Below are positions 18,685-27,808 of a stretch of 64,000 nucleotides of DNA, one piece after another. The notes beneath the pieces are model-generated. The model did not search any database. It was not told the DNA's origin and was given only the letters and a program-made list of their open reading frames with translations. The stretch is from JACKCP01 sp034007295 (lineage in GTDB: Bacteria > Desulfobacterota > Desulfobacteria > Desulfobacterales > JACKCP01): assembly GCA_034007295.1 (NCBI GenBank), contig JAVERC010000005.1, forward strand, positions 75,536-139,535, in the 5' to 3' direction. The position numbers were made by a program, and so were the translations under genes. The number at the start of each line of letters is the position of its first letter. The stretch's first letter is position 1.

Positions 18685-21600
18685 TTTGCTCAACCTCTCC
18701 GTTTTGAATTTCCAGACTAAATTTTTTGGCAAACTGAGTCAAATCATAGCCTGTTGGGACATGAGCTTTTTTAAATCTCATTATAACCGGAGCATCAGGG
18801 TCTATAAGACTTTGAAGGTTTGAAAGTTCTTTTTCAATAAATTCTGCACTTATTTTAATTTCACCAAAGGACAGATTTATAATTTGTTTTCCTGTTCCAA
18901 GGGTTAAGGTTACCTGTTCAAAAGAAATATTTTTTTCCTTTGCAATCTTAAGCCCTTCATAGGTTTTTGAGGAATTGTCCAGAACTTTTGGAGATGTGCT
19001 TACCCATACAGCCGGTGCTTCCTTGATAATTGGCACTTCTGTAGAACCTGAAGCAGGAAGTGTAAAATTTTTCTTTACTTCAAGACCTTCACATTCTGCA
19101 AATGCATAAACTGTGGTTTCTTCATTTCCAAGCTGAATTGGACAGGTATATTCTTTTCCGTTTCTTGGTTCTGAACCATCCAGAGTGTAAAGAATTTTAC
19201 CCTTTGGTGCCACAAAAAGCTCTAAATTACGTGAAACTTTATCAAGTTTACATCTAAGTTTAAGCTGGTTTTCCCATGTTATTGGGTTTCCCTGAAGATT
19301 TTTTCCTGTTGGGTCAACTGCAAGAAACTGGACCCTTAAAGCTTTTGTTAAAAGATTATTTTCTTTTAAAACAGGACTTTGTTCTGAAACTTCACTATCT
19401 TCTGAATAATGAATTCTTGGACTGTTTCCTGAATTTGAAGCTTCAACTTTAATACGAACTTCTCCAAAATCATCGGGATCGAAAACTTCACATATAACAA
19501 CCTGAGTTGTTTTAGGCTTTGGTTTTTTGGTTATATATCCATTCCCAAGATCCTCCCATATGCCCCTTTGATATGCTTCCAGTGCAAGATCATCAAAACC
19601 TTTTCCTGGAATCCACGGCATCTGGGTTTTTTGTTTCATTTTATCTATAAGATCAGTTTTTTTTGCTTCATCTGAAGACCCGAAAAGCAAAGATTCTGCC
19701 TTGGCCCTGAGTGCATCAAAATTATCTGGAATTTGAGTATAAAGCTTGATTGGATCAGAACTTAAAGTTTTAATAATCTGTTTTTCACCATTGTAGGGTT
19801 CATTTGAGGAATAAGTGCTGTCAAGAGCTTTTGCCCTTAAAGTATCTTTTCCCTGGCTGTTTCCCGGGAATAAAAGCTTATCAAAAACCGATAATACGGT
19901 TGTTTGAAAATCCTGCTCATACTGAGCTTTTTTTTCATCAAGTTCTTTTCTCTGGGGATGGGAATTTTGAATTTCATTATCTGCCTTTGTAACAGCATAA
20001 ACATGACGTGCTGATTTTTCCACGCTTGCTATTGAAGACTTGTCGCCGGTTAAAATAAGAATATTGTTTTTATTTATCAACTGGTCAAAAAACCTTGAAT
20101 AAACACCCGGAGGCACTTTACCGTCTGGTTCAATAATTAACAGAGTACGCGATGTTTTTAAATAAGCTTCAGCATCATCAATTTCAGGCAGAGGCAGTAT
20201 TTTTTCATAGGCTTCTTTTGTAACAGGCCTATACATTTCCTCAAGACGATGCCTGATTAATTCATCAACCTTGTTCTGGGGAGCCTTGTCTGCATAACCC
20301 TGAAGCTTTTTTGTAAGATTTTCCTGATGGCTGAAATAATGCCTTCCCTCCTGGGTCTGGTGTAAATACCAGGCTGATTTTTGAAGTTCTTCAAATGCAT
20401 TTCTATAACCGCTGGCCTGATGATTAGGGTCTATGAGACATTCAAGCATTTCCCTTTCGCTAAGGCCTTTTACAGAATTTATTGCAGTTGAAAGGCTTGC
20501 TGTAAGTAAAAGAGCTCCTGCCTGTTTTGCATAATTGTTTCCATTATTTATATCAATCACCTGTGCATGTGCACTATCTGTTGAATCCCAGAGATCTTTT
20601 GCAATTACATCTCTCATTTCTGAAATTTCAGCCAGTTTTTCACGAACCTCATATATTGACAAATCAAAATGCTGGGCCCCGATAAGATAAATATCATCAC
20701 TGCTTTGCCAAACTGATTTTAAAAGCCTTGAAACAAGCTCCATAAGACCGCGGGTCTGCTTGAATTTTTCATTTTCCTTAAATAAAGCCACAAGGCTTTT
20801 AAAGCTTGGATGGAATGGGTAGGTTGATTCAATATCATTTGCCAGTGCTTCGGCACTTCTTTCAACTGTTTTTGCCTTAGCTGCCTCTGCAAGTCTTGAA
20901 GCATAAACTGAAGCAATTTCTGCAATTTCACTTTTATCAGGAAGTGAAACAAAAAGGCGTTTTCTTAATATTTCATAAACTTCATTTGATTCAAGATTTA
21001 CAGGGGTAATTGAAATTTCTGCACGTCCAAGTTCCTGTGATGCATCATCAAGAGCTCTTTGAATAAGTTTTCCACCTGTGTCATAGGCTGCCTCAAGATC
21101 TGAAACAACAATACAGACATTCTTTTTTTTCTGTGCTGCTGTAAGCATATTTGAAAAAGCTCTTGTTATTACATCTGCAATTGTTCCATGCCCTAAAACC
21201 TGGGTGCTGTAATAATGAAAATAGGGAGGCATTTCATCAAGAAGAATAAGGACAGGCTTTTCTCCCTCAAAAAGATTGAGCCAGGCCTGTTCATCAGGTG
21301 CTTTTGCTCCTGACTCCCAATATTCTCTAAAAAGACTTTCTTTACCAAGCTGAGCTGCAATTTCTCCCCAAAAATATCTGTGAGGATTATTTCTGCCGTT
21401 AAAAGCTGCTATTTTTGCTGAATCAAAATCTGACTTATAAGGCATTGTGCCAATTTTAGACTGTCTAAGTTCCAAATCTTTTGCAAGAAGCCCAAAACCT
21501 ACCATTAAATGGGTTTTACCTCCGCCCATGGCCTGTTTTAAATGAAATACAGAATCATTTGACTTGCCGGCAAGACGTGCCATGCCCTTTGAAAGCAAAA

Positions 21601-21748
21601 CTTTCATTCCGTCTGTAATAAAAGTCTTATTGAAATATTCATGTCCGTCTGTTTCATTAATGATCTGATCTAGTTTTTCTATCTGATCACCGACATTTAT
21701 TTCAAGAGCATTTGGCTGTAATTGACATGCACTTCTAATGGTTTTCAT
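18668..21748 (-). CDS. DUF499 ATPase (defence-associated)
   Basis: 1026 residues, first gene of the operon. Walker A GGGKTH is at 75-80 (in KQAMGGGKTHLM) and Walker B VLILLDEMPPYF near 166-177. A large helical region follows. Near residues 845-890 lies an ILYTLDGSEPRNGKEY...VYAFAECEG segment, typical of the small beta domain known from chitobiase C-termini/Fn3-associated repeats. This domain is unusual in an intracellular ATPase and may bind a ligand or partner. DUF499 ATPases co-occur with DUF1156 methylases and helicases in anti-phage loci. The start follows GGGAG at good spacing, downstream of the promoter at 21818-21846. Confidence 0.9.
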   Translation of the reverse strand: MKTIRSACQLQPNALEINVGDQIEKLDQIINETDGHEYFNKTFITDGMKVLLSKGMARLAGKSNDSVFHLKQAMGGGKTHLMVGFGLLAKDLELRQSKIGTMPYKSDFDSAKIAAFNGRNNPHRYFWGEIAAQLGKESLFREYWESGAKAPDEQAWLNLFEGEKPVLILLDEMPPYFHYYSTQVLGHGTIADVITRAFSNMLTAAQKKKNVCIVVSDLEAAYDTGGKLIQRALDDASQELGRAEISITPVNLESNEVYEILRKRLFVSLPDKSEIAEIASVYASRLAEAAKAKTVERSAEALANDIESTYPFHPSFKSLVALFKENEKFKQTRGLMELVSRLLKSVWQSSDDIYLIGAQHFDLSIYEVREKLAEISEMRDVIAKDLWDSTDSAHAQVIDINNGNNYAKQAGALLLTASLSTAINSVKGLSEREMLECLIDPNHQASGYRNAFEELQKSAWYLHQTQEGRHYFSHQENLTKKLQGYADKAPQNKVDELIRHRLEEMYRPVTKEAYEKILPLPEIDDAEAYLKTSRTLLIIEPDGKVPPGVYSRFFDQLINKNNILILTGDKSSIASVEKSARHVYAVTKADNEIQNSHPQRKELDEKKAQYEQDFQTTVLSVFDKLLFPGNSQGKDTLRAKALDSTYSSNEPYNGEKQIIKTLSSDPIKLYTQIPDNFDALRAKAESLLFGSSDEAKKTDLIDKMKQKTQMPWIPGKGFDDLALEAYQRGIWEDLGNGYITKKPKPKTTQVVICEVFDPDDFGEVRIKVEASNSGNSPRIHYSEDSEVSEQSPVLKENNLLTKALRVQFLAVDPTGKNLQGNPITWENQLKLRCKLDKVSRNLELFVAPKGKILYTLDGSEPRNGKEYTCPIQLGNEETTVYAFAECEGLEVKKNFTLPASGSTEVPIIKEAPAVWVSTSPKVLDNSSKTYEGLKIAKEKNISFEQVTLTLGTGKQIINLSFGEIKISAEFIEKELSNLQSLIDPDAPVIMRFKKAHVPTGYDLTQFAKKFSLEIQNGEVEQNEQNH

Positions 21749-21817
21749 TTAAAACTCCCGGCTTTCTTATTTTTTTATTTCTTGTTCCAAAAAATGGCCT
21801 GTTTTTTAATGCACAAT

Positions 21818-21846
21818 TTTATAAGTTTTCATTAAGCAAAGCTCAA
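21818..21846 (-). promoter_or_regulatory. Likely promoter of the defence operon
   Basis: On the minus strand a -35 TTGAGC (21841-21846) and a -10 TATAAA (21818-21823) are separated by 17 bases. They lie about 70 bp before the DUF499 start and after the terminator of the preceding gene. Confidence 0.5.
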
Positions 21847-21871
21847 GATATCTAGGTAAAATAAAAAAATC

Positions 21872-21890
21872 AAGCTCCCATTGGGAGCTT
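21872..21890 (-). terminator. Rho-independent terminator after the small unknown gene
   Basis: Stem AAGCTCCC / GGGAGCTT with a three-base loop. Read on the minus strand it is followed by GATTTTTTTATTTT. It separates the gene ending at 21960 from the defence operon promoter. Confidence 0.85.
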
Positions 21891-21959
21891 AAATGATATA
21901 AATTATCTTTTTTCTCTTATAAAAAAATTTTAGCTAAAACTTTATATTAGTTTTTATCT

Positions 21960-22388
21960 TTATATTTTAGGAAACAATATTTCATTTTTATCTGAAAATT
22001 TTAAGTAAATATCTTCAATCATATCATCAATAACAGCGAAAGGAAGTTCTGTAACATCTATAAAGTACCTTGATGCAAAGCTATTTTTATTTATAGAATG
22101 ATTAAATGTATCCTCTTCTAATTTTTCTCCTGCAAATTCTTTAAACAATTTAACAGCTTCATCAACTTGTTCAGGATATCTTTCTGAGGCAGAAGGTGTA
22201 GTTAAAAGATCAATTATCAATTTATTATTTTTTAAATGGTGAATCCATACATCACAGCCTCGTTTTATTTGTAAAATTTTAGCATATCCATTTTCATTTC
22301 CTGAAAACCCCTTAACTTTCCCAGCTTTATTAAGTCCATCAACTTTTTTTGCAGCTAAATACAGTTTGTAATCTATTGTTTCAGTCAT
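21960..22388 (-). CDS. Unknown small protein upstream of the defence operon
   Basis: 142 residues, no signal peptide or membrane segment. The start is supported by AAGGA 8 bases before the ATG. Visible content: a mixed alpha/beta N-terminus (KGFSGNENGYAKILQIKRGCDVWIHHLKNNKLIIDLLTTP) and an acidic C-terminal part. No family recognised. It has its own terminator and lies inside the stretch bracketed by icd sequence (9079-22541), so it arrived with or next to the defence operon. Whether it is part of the system is open. Confidence 0.65.
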   Translation of the reverse strand: MTETIDYKLYLAAKKVDGLNKAGKVKGFSGNENGYAKILQIKRGCDVWIHHLKNNKLIIDLLTTPSASERYPEQVDEAVKLFKEFAGEKLEEDTFNHSINKNSFASRYFIDVTELPFAVIDDMIEDIYLKFSDKNEILFPKI

Positions 22389-22440
22389 TTTTTTATCCTT
22401 ATTTTAATTTGACATAAATTTTCAACAGCAATAACACACA

Positions 22441-22465
22441 TGGTCTGTCAAAAACTGACAGACCA
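22441..22465. repeat. Perfect inverted repeat downstream of icd
   Basis: TGGTCTGTCA / TGACAGACCA with a five-base A-rich loop. A T-run follows on the plus strand (22471-22478) but not on the icd strand, so it is a poor classical terminator for icd. It may still protect or end the icd transcript. Confidence 0.6.
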
Positions 22466-22484
22466 TAAATGTTTTTTTAAAAAA

Positions 22485-22543
22485 GATTAAATTTTGAATT
22501 TAAGGCATAAAATGGACAAAAAACCGTTTTCGTTCACCAACTA
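22485..22543. repeat. R1 right half abutting icd stop codon
   Basis: Matches the right half of R1 (GATTAAATTTTGAAT..., AATGGACAAAAAA..., CGTTTTCGTTCACCAACTA). The left half is missing. The terminal CTA at 22541-22543 is, on the minus strand, the TAG stop codon of icd. Confidence 0.75.
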
Positions 22544-24766
22544 CATAAATTCAATAATAGAATTAAAGGCTTTGCTAGGACGCATTGCATCTTCAACCTT
22601 AAGTTCAACAGGCCTGTAATAACCTCCAATATCAACTGGTTTTCCCTGTGCCTTTGCAAAGTCGTCAATTATAAGAAGCTCGTCCTCTTCAAGTTTTTTT
22701 GCTGTTTGTTCAAATTTATTTTTCATCCATTCATTTGAGTCCTGTGCTGCAAGAGCCTTTGCCCAATATAATGCAAGATAAAAATGACTTCCCCTTGTAT
22801 CAAGCTCTCCAACTTTTCTTGAAGGAGATTTTTCATTCTCAAGATGCATTCCAATTGCCTGATCAAGTGTTTTTGCAAGAATTTCTGCATTTTCATTTTT
22901 ATAAGTCAGAGCAAGATGCTCAAATGAAGCAACAAGAGCACAGAATTCTCCAAGTGAGTCCCATCTCAAATGACCTTCCTTTAAAAACTGCTCAACATGT
23001 TTTGGAGCTGAACCTCCGGCTCCGGTTTCAAAAAGCCCTCCTCCGTTCATAAGGGGAACAATTGAAAGCATTTTAGCACTTGTTCCAAGTTCAAGAATTG
23101 GAAAAAGGTCAGTTAAATAGTCACGCAAAACATTTCCTGTAGCTGAAATTGTATCTTCTCCTTTTCTTATTCTTTCAAGGGAAAACTTCATTGCTTCAAC
23201 AGGCTCCATAATTTTTATATCAAGACCTGATGTGTCATGCTCCGGAAGATATTTTTTTACTTTTTCAATAATTTTTGCATCATGTGCCCGATTTTCATCA
23301 AGCCAGAAAACAACAGGATTATTTGTAATTCTTGCCCTTGCAACTGAAAGTTTTACCCAGTCCCTGATTGGAGCATCCTTTGCCTGGCATGACCTGAAAA
23401 TATCTCCTTTTTCAACTGCCTGCTCAAGAATAATACTGCCGTTTTCATCAACAATCTGAATAACACCTTTTTCCATTGCTTCAAATGTCTTGTCATGGGA
23501 ACCGTACTCTTCAGCCTTTTGTGCCATAAGACCAACATTTGAAACACTTCCCATGGTTGAAGGATCAAATTCTCCGTTTTTATTGCAGTCATCAATTACA
23601 GCCTGATAAATTGTGGCATATGATCTGTCAGGTATAATGGCAATTGTGTCATGGAGCTTATCGTCAGCCCCCCACATTTTACCGCCGTCACGTATTACAA
23701 CAGGCATTGAGGCATCTATAATTATATTATTTGGAACATGAAGGTTTGTAATTCCCTTGGAAGAATCAACCATGGCAACCCTGCAATTATTTTCATAGCA
23801 GGCCATAAGGTCTTTTTCTATTAATTCCCTTTCCTTTGGATCAAGCTTTTTTATTCTTTCATAAAGATCGTTTATCCCGTTATTTGGATTAAAACCAATG
23901 GATTTTATTTTATCTTTATGTTTTTCCAAAACATTCTTATAAAAAACAGATACCATATGTCCAAACATTACCGGGTCTGAAACCTTCATCATTGTTGCTT
24001 TCAGATGAAGTGATAAAAGAAGGTCATCTTTTTTTGCCTCAAGAATCTGATCTTCATAAAACTTTCTTAAGACTTTTACATTCATAACAGTTGCATCAAG
24101 AACTTCACCTTGAAGAAGTTTTGTACTTTCTTTTAAAACTGTTACTTTACCTGATTCATTGATGTGCTGAAATTTCACACTACAGTCTTTTTCAAGAACA
24201 ACTGATTTTTCATTCCCGTAAAAATCTCCTTCAGACATGTATGCAACCCTTGATTTTGAATTTTTCGGCCAAGGCTTTATAAGTCTGTGCGGTTTTTTCT
24301 GTCCAAATGCCTTAACAGAAGCAGCAGCTCTTCTGTCTGAATTTCCTTCTCTTAATACAGGGTTTACAGCACTTCCAAGAACCTTTGCATATCTGGCCTT
24401 AATTTCCTTTTCCTCTTGTGTTACAGGCTCTTCAGGATAATCAGGTATATCATAACCTTTTTCCTGAAGTTCTTTCACAGCAGACTTAAGCTGTGGAACA
24501 GAAGCACTTATATTTGGAAGTTTTATAATATTTGCTTCAGGTTTTTTTACAAGGTCTCCAAGTATGCCAAGATAATCATCAATCTTTTGATCATCAGTTA
24601 ATTTTTCCGGAAAATTTGCAATAATTCTTCCTGCAAGTGAAATATCCATTTTCTGAAAAACAATTCCCGTATCTTTTGTAAAAGCTTTTAAAACAGGCAA
24701 AAGAGAATATGTAGCAAGTGCTGGAGCCTCGTCTATCTTTGTATAGACAATTGTTTGTTTTTCCAT
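22541..24766 (-). CDS. icd: Monomeric NADP-dependent isocitrate dehydrogenase
   Basis: 741 residues, the usual length of the monomeric (80-kDa type) isocitrate dehydrogenase, with the typical start KQTIVYTKIDEAPALATYSLLPVLKAF. It oxidatively decarboxylates isocitrate to 2-oxoglutarate with NADP in the TCA cycle. Family segments seen include EGNSDRRAAASVKAF, GGKMWGADDKLHDT, SATGNVLRDYLTDLFPILELGTSAKMLS and LDTRGSHFYLALYWA. The protein looks intact. Its stop codon lies in the end of an R1 repeat, and a decayed partial copy of the gene is present at 9011-9079. It is 30 bp downstream of the nitronate-monooxygenase-like gene and probably co-transcribed with it. Confidence 0.95.
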   Translation of the reverse strand: MEKQTIVYTKIDEAPALATYSLLPVLKAFTKDTGIVFQKMDISLAGRIIANFPEKLTDDQKIDDYLGILGDLVKKPEANIIKLPNISASVPQLKSAVKELQEKGYDIPDYPEEPVTQEEKEIKARYAKVLGSAVNPVLREGNSDRRAAASVKAFGQKKPHRLIKPWPKNSKSRVAYMSEGDFYGNEKSVVLEKDCSVKFQHINESGKVTVLKESTKLLQGEVLDATVMNVKVLRKFYEDQILEAKKDDLLLSLHLKATMMKVSDPVMFGHMVSVFYKNVLEKHKDKIKSIGFNPNNGINDLYERIKKLDPKERELIEKDLMACYENNCRVAMVDSSKGITNLHVPNNIIIDASMPVVIRDGGKMWGADDKLHDTIAIIPDRSYATIYQAVIDDCNKNGEFDPSTMGSVSNVGLMAQKAEEYGSHDKTFEAMEKGVIQIVDENGSIILEQAVEKGDIFRSCQAKDAPIRDWVKLSVARARITNNPVVFWLDENRAHDAKIIEKVKKYLPEHDTSGLDIKIMEPVEAMKFSLERIRKGEDTISATGNVLRDYLTDLFPILELGTSAKMLSIVPLMNGGGLFETGAGGSAPKHVEQFLKEGHLRWDSLGEFCALVASFEHLALTYKNENAEILAKTLDQAIGMHLENEKSPSRKVGELDTRGSHFYLALYWAKALAAQDSNEWMKNKFEQTAKKLEEDELLIIDDFAKAQGKPVDIGGYYRPVELKVEDAMRPSKAFNSIIEFM

Positions 24767-24798
24767 GATTGTTCCTTATATTTCAACTTGTTTAAGAT

Positions 24799-25800
24799 TT
24801 ATCCTGCAATTTTTTCAAAAGCTTTTTTTAAACTTTCTTCAGCTTCTTTTACTATTCTTGAAATCAGCTCATCTACCGATGGAATGTCCTTTATTCTTCC
24901 AACAGACTGTCCGATTGTAAGCATTGCCTCATCTGCATTGCCCTCTTTCCACACTTTTTTTGCCCTTTCGCCGGAAATAAGAGGAAGAAGTGAGGTTAAA
25001 TCACCGCCTTGTTTTTCAACATCTTCAACCTGTTTCATAATGCTGTTTTTTAAGGCCCGCACCTGAAGTCCAAAACCGCTTAAAAGGCTCTGAAGATTAA
25101 GAGATGTGTCATTCTCATTTTTTTCAACTAAAACAGAATATATATTTTCATGAACACCGCTTTCTTTTGTGGCAAGAAACCTTGTTGCCATCATAATTCC
25201 GTCAGCTCCAAGACAAAGTGCCGCTGCAAGGCTTTTTCCGTCGGCCATTCCACCAGCTGCAATTACAGGAATATCCACTTCTTCAACAACCCTGGGAACT
25301 AGAACCATTGTGGAAACATTGTCCTTATGGGGAAATCCACCTTCTTCAAAACCAGCAACAGTAACAGCATCATAACCAGCTTTTTGTGCATGAACCGCAT
25401 GTTTTACAGTTCCCACTTTATGAAGAACCTTTACTCCGGCTTTTTTTGCCATTGGAATAAATTCAGGCCCAAGAAATTTGTCAACCGGAGCTCCTGCAAT
25501 TTCTATTGCCTTAACTTTTTTTTCGCAGGAAATCCTGAAAAAATCCTGTAAAAGTTCAATTGGAAGACGAATTGACGGCATTGTTGTGATATTCACTATA
25601 AAAGGCTTGTCTGTCAGCTCAAAAGTCTTGTCAACAGCCTCCCTGAACTCATCTGAAGAATTATAATTTCCGGATGTCAGATTTCCCATTGCACCGGCAT
25701 TGCTGATTGCTGCGGCAAGTTCAGGTTTTCCTATCCAGAGCATTCCTCCGCACTGAATTGGATATTTGATGTCAAATAGTTCAGTCATTTTTGTTTTCAT
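24799..25800 (-). CDS. Nitronate monooxygenase / 2-nitropropane dioxygenase-like FMN enzyme
   Basis: 333 residues, one FMN-binding TIM barrel. Start region KYPIQCGGMLWIGKPELAAAISNAGAMG and phosphate-binding VIAAGGMADGKSLAAALCLGADGIMMATRFLAT are diagnostic of the family, which also holds enoyl-ACP reductase FabK. The middle has VAGFEEGGFPHKD, where class I nitronate monooxygenases carry the catalytic-histidine GxxxGGH motif. Here the motif reads EGGFPH, so classical nitronate oxidation is uncertain. Length is normal. Upstream of icd with a 32-bp gap. The preceding 210 bp contain no recognisable gene. Confidence 0.8.
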   Translation of the reverse strand: MKTKMTELFDIKYPIQCGGMLWIGKPELAAAISNAGAMGNLTSGNYNSSDEFREAVDKTFELTDKPFIVNITTMPSIRLPIELLQDFFRISCEKKVKAIEIAGAPVDKFLGPEFIPMAKKAGVKVLHKVGTVKHAVHAQKAGYDAVTVAGFEEGGFPHKDNVSTMVLVPRVVEEVDIPVIAAGGMADGKSLAAALCLGADGIMMATRFLATKESGVHENIYSVLVEKNENDTSLNLQSLLSGFGLQVRALKNSIMKQVEDVEKQGGDLTSLLPLISGERAKKVWKEGNADEAMLTIGQSVGRIKDIPSVDELISRIVKEAEESLKKAFEKIAG

Positions 25801-26010
25801 AAAAAAACCTTTTTTTAAATTTTCATATTCAAAAAACCAATAAAAAAAACAAGCAGTTTTTTCTGCCGTTTAAATTTCAAAAATTATTTATTTTCTTTTA
25901 TCAGTTTCAAAAAATTTTAAAAACCATTAATATTATAAATATTAATCTTTTAAACACATTTCCTCACTACCGTAATTTATTCTTAAACCAAAAAAATACA
26001 GGCAGAATTT

Positions 26011-27801
26011 ATGAATAAAATAAAAATTATGGAAAATCAAAAAATCAACTACAATGAACCAATAGAAATTGCAGACAAAATCTGGTGGGTCGGACACTAC
26101 CTTCCAGATGATAAATTCCAATGCCATGTGTATCTTATAGAAAATGGAAAAAACTCTGTTCTTATAGATCCTGGTTCAAAGCTTACATTCAAACATACAA
26201 TGAAAAAAATTGAGTCTATAATCCCTTTTTCAAACATAAAATACTTTATATGCCATCATCAGGATCCAGACATTACAGGAAGCATGCCTCTTATTGATTC
26301 AATAGTATCAAGAAAAGACGCTGTAATTTTAAGTCATTGGAGAGCAATTGCTCTTTTAAAACACTACGGACTTGAAATGCCCTTTCAATGTGTTGAAAAC
26401 ATTGGCTGGAAAATTGACATAGGAAATAAAATACTTCAGTTTATTTTTACTCCATACCTTCACTTTCCAGGTGCTTTCTGTACTTATGATCCGGAAACTC
26501 AAATACTTTTTTCAAGTGATATTTTTGGAGGATTTACAGAAGGATTTAATCTTATTGCAGAAGATGAATCATATTTTGAATCAATGAGACCGTTTCATGA
26601 GCATTACATGCCTTCAAGGGAAATTTTGTTTCATGCTGTTTCAAAATTTGAAAAACTTGATGTAAAGTTAATCGCTCCCCAGCATGGTTCAATAATACCT
26701 GAAAAACTTATAAATTTTATTTACAACAGACTCAAAAACCTTGACTGCGGCCTTTTTCTGCTGACCCATACAAATTCTGATATTACAAGGCTTTCAAATC
26801 TTAACAAAGTACTTAGAAAATTTTTTGAGTCCATTGCAATCCAAAAAGATTTTCACGAAATTGCATCTTCTCTTTTAAACTATATAAAAGAAGTCCTTCC
26901 TGTAAAAAAAATGACATTTTATGCAAAAAATAAAGAAACTTTAATCAAATTTGATAATCAGTCCATGTTTAGAGGGATTGTTTCAGAAACAGACAATAAT
27001 TTCAAAGATTTATTCAATCTTACAAAAGATGAATTTATTGATACATATAAAAATACATTTCTAAAAATATCAGAAAAACATTCACAAAATCATGATTCAG
27101 CAGAAAAAATCATTATACCTCTTTTTTCAATTTCAGATTTTAAAACACATGCAATTGCAGAACTTACATTTGACCATGAAATAGAAATAGATCAGGAACT
27201 CCAACATATACTTCAGGAAATATCCATTCCACTTGGAGTTGCTGTTGAAAGGGAAATAATTTTAAAATCCATGGAAATAGAACGCCAAAAATTTTATGAG
27301 CAGGCCATAAGAGATCCCCTTACAGGACTTTATACAAGGGTTTATCTAAATGAAGCAGTCAAAAGAATGTTTGCAATCCATGACAGGGAAAAAACAGGAA
27401 ATATTTTTGCAATTATTTTTGACATAGATTTTTTCAAATCTGTAAATGACACATTCGGACATATTGCAGGCGACAAAGTCTTAAAAAATGTTTCCCAGGT
27501 AATTTTAAATGAAACAAGAGAATCAGACATTCAGGTAAGACTTGGCGGTGAAGAATTTGCAGTCTTTATTGCATCCTATGACGATAATATCCCCTATTCT
27601 CTAACAGAAAGAATACGATTAAAAGTAAGTGAACTTAAATTCGGCCCTCCAATGGAAAATAAGCAGATAACCATAAGTGCAGGGATTGCCCAAAGAACTT
27701 TTGACCAGACACTAGAAGACCTTATACACAATGCAGACACTGCCCTTTATAAAGCAAAACATTCAGGACGAAATTGTATCTGCACCAATTGCAGAATCTG
27801 A
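26011..27801 (+). CDS. ODP-type di-iron sensor diguanylate cyclase
   Basis: 596 residues. The N-terminal metallo-beta-lactamase-like ODP domain (about 15-250) has HHQDPDITGS (82-91), YLHFPGAF, SSDIFGGF and APQHGS, the di-iron ligands of the flavodiiron/ODP family. A middle GAF-like region (about 280-420) follows. The C-terminal GGDEF domain has the active motif GGEEF near 513 and an inhibitory-site RESD five residues upstream. ODP domains bind oxygen at a di-iron centre, so the protein likely couples O2 or redox state to c-di-GMP synthesis, a plausible oxygen-avoidance sensor for an anaerobe. No membrane segments. Start 26011 chosen; ATG 26029 is possible. A strong terminator follows. Confidence 0.88.
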   Translation: MNKIKIMENQKINYNEPIEIADKIWWVGHYLPDDKFQCHVYLIENGKNSVLIDPGSKLTFKHTMKKIESIIPFSNIKYFICHHQDPDITGSMPLIDSIVSRKDAVILSHWRAIALLKHYGLEMPFQCVENIGWKIDIGNKILQFIFTPYLHFPGAFCTYDPETQILFSSDIFGGFTEGFNLIAEDESYFESMRPFHEHYMPSREILFHAVSKFEKLDVKLIAPQHGSIIPEKLINFIYNRLKNLDCGLFLLTHTNSDITRLSNLNKVLRKFFESIAIQKDFHEIASSLLNYIKEVLPVKKMTFYAKNKETLIKFDNQSMFRGIVSETDNNFKDLFNLTKDEFIDTYKNTFLKISEKHSQNHDSAEKIIIPLFSISDFKTHAIAELTFDHEIEIDQELQHILQEISIPLGVAVEREIILKSMEIERQKFYEQAIRDPLTGLYTRVYLNEAVKRMFAIHDREKTGNIFAIIFDIDFFKSVNDTFGHIAGDKVLKNVSQVILNETRESDIQVRLGGEEFAVFIASYDDNIPYSLTERIRLKVSELKFGPPMENKQITISAGIAQRTFDQTLEDLIHNADTALYKAKHSGRNCICTNCRI

Positions 27802-27808
27802 AAAACAA

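Noticed and set aside
9092..21748. Reading the island as BREX or classical DISARM
   Set aside because: No PglX/BrxX-, PglZ-, BrxL-, DrmA- or DrmB-like gene is present; the methylase is of the DUF1156 type.
9000..22540. Island as an integrase-driven element with att sites in a tRNA gene
   Set aside because: No integrase, transposase or tRNA gene is seen at either border.
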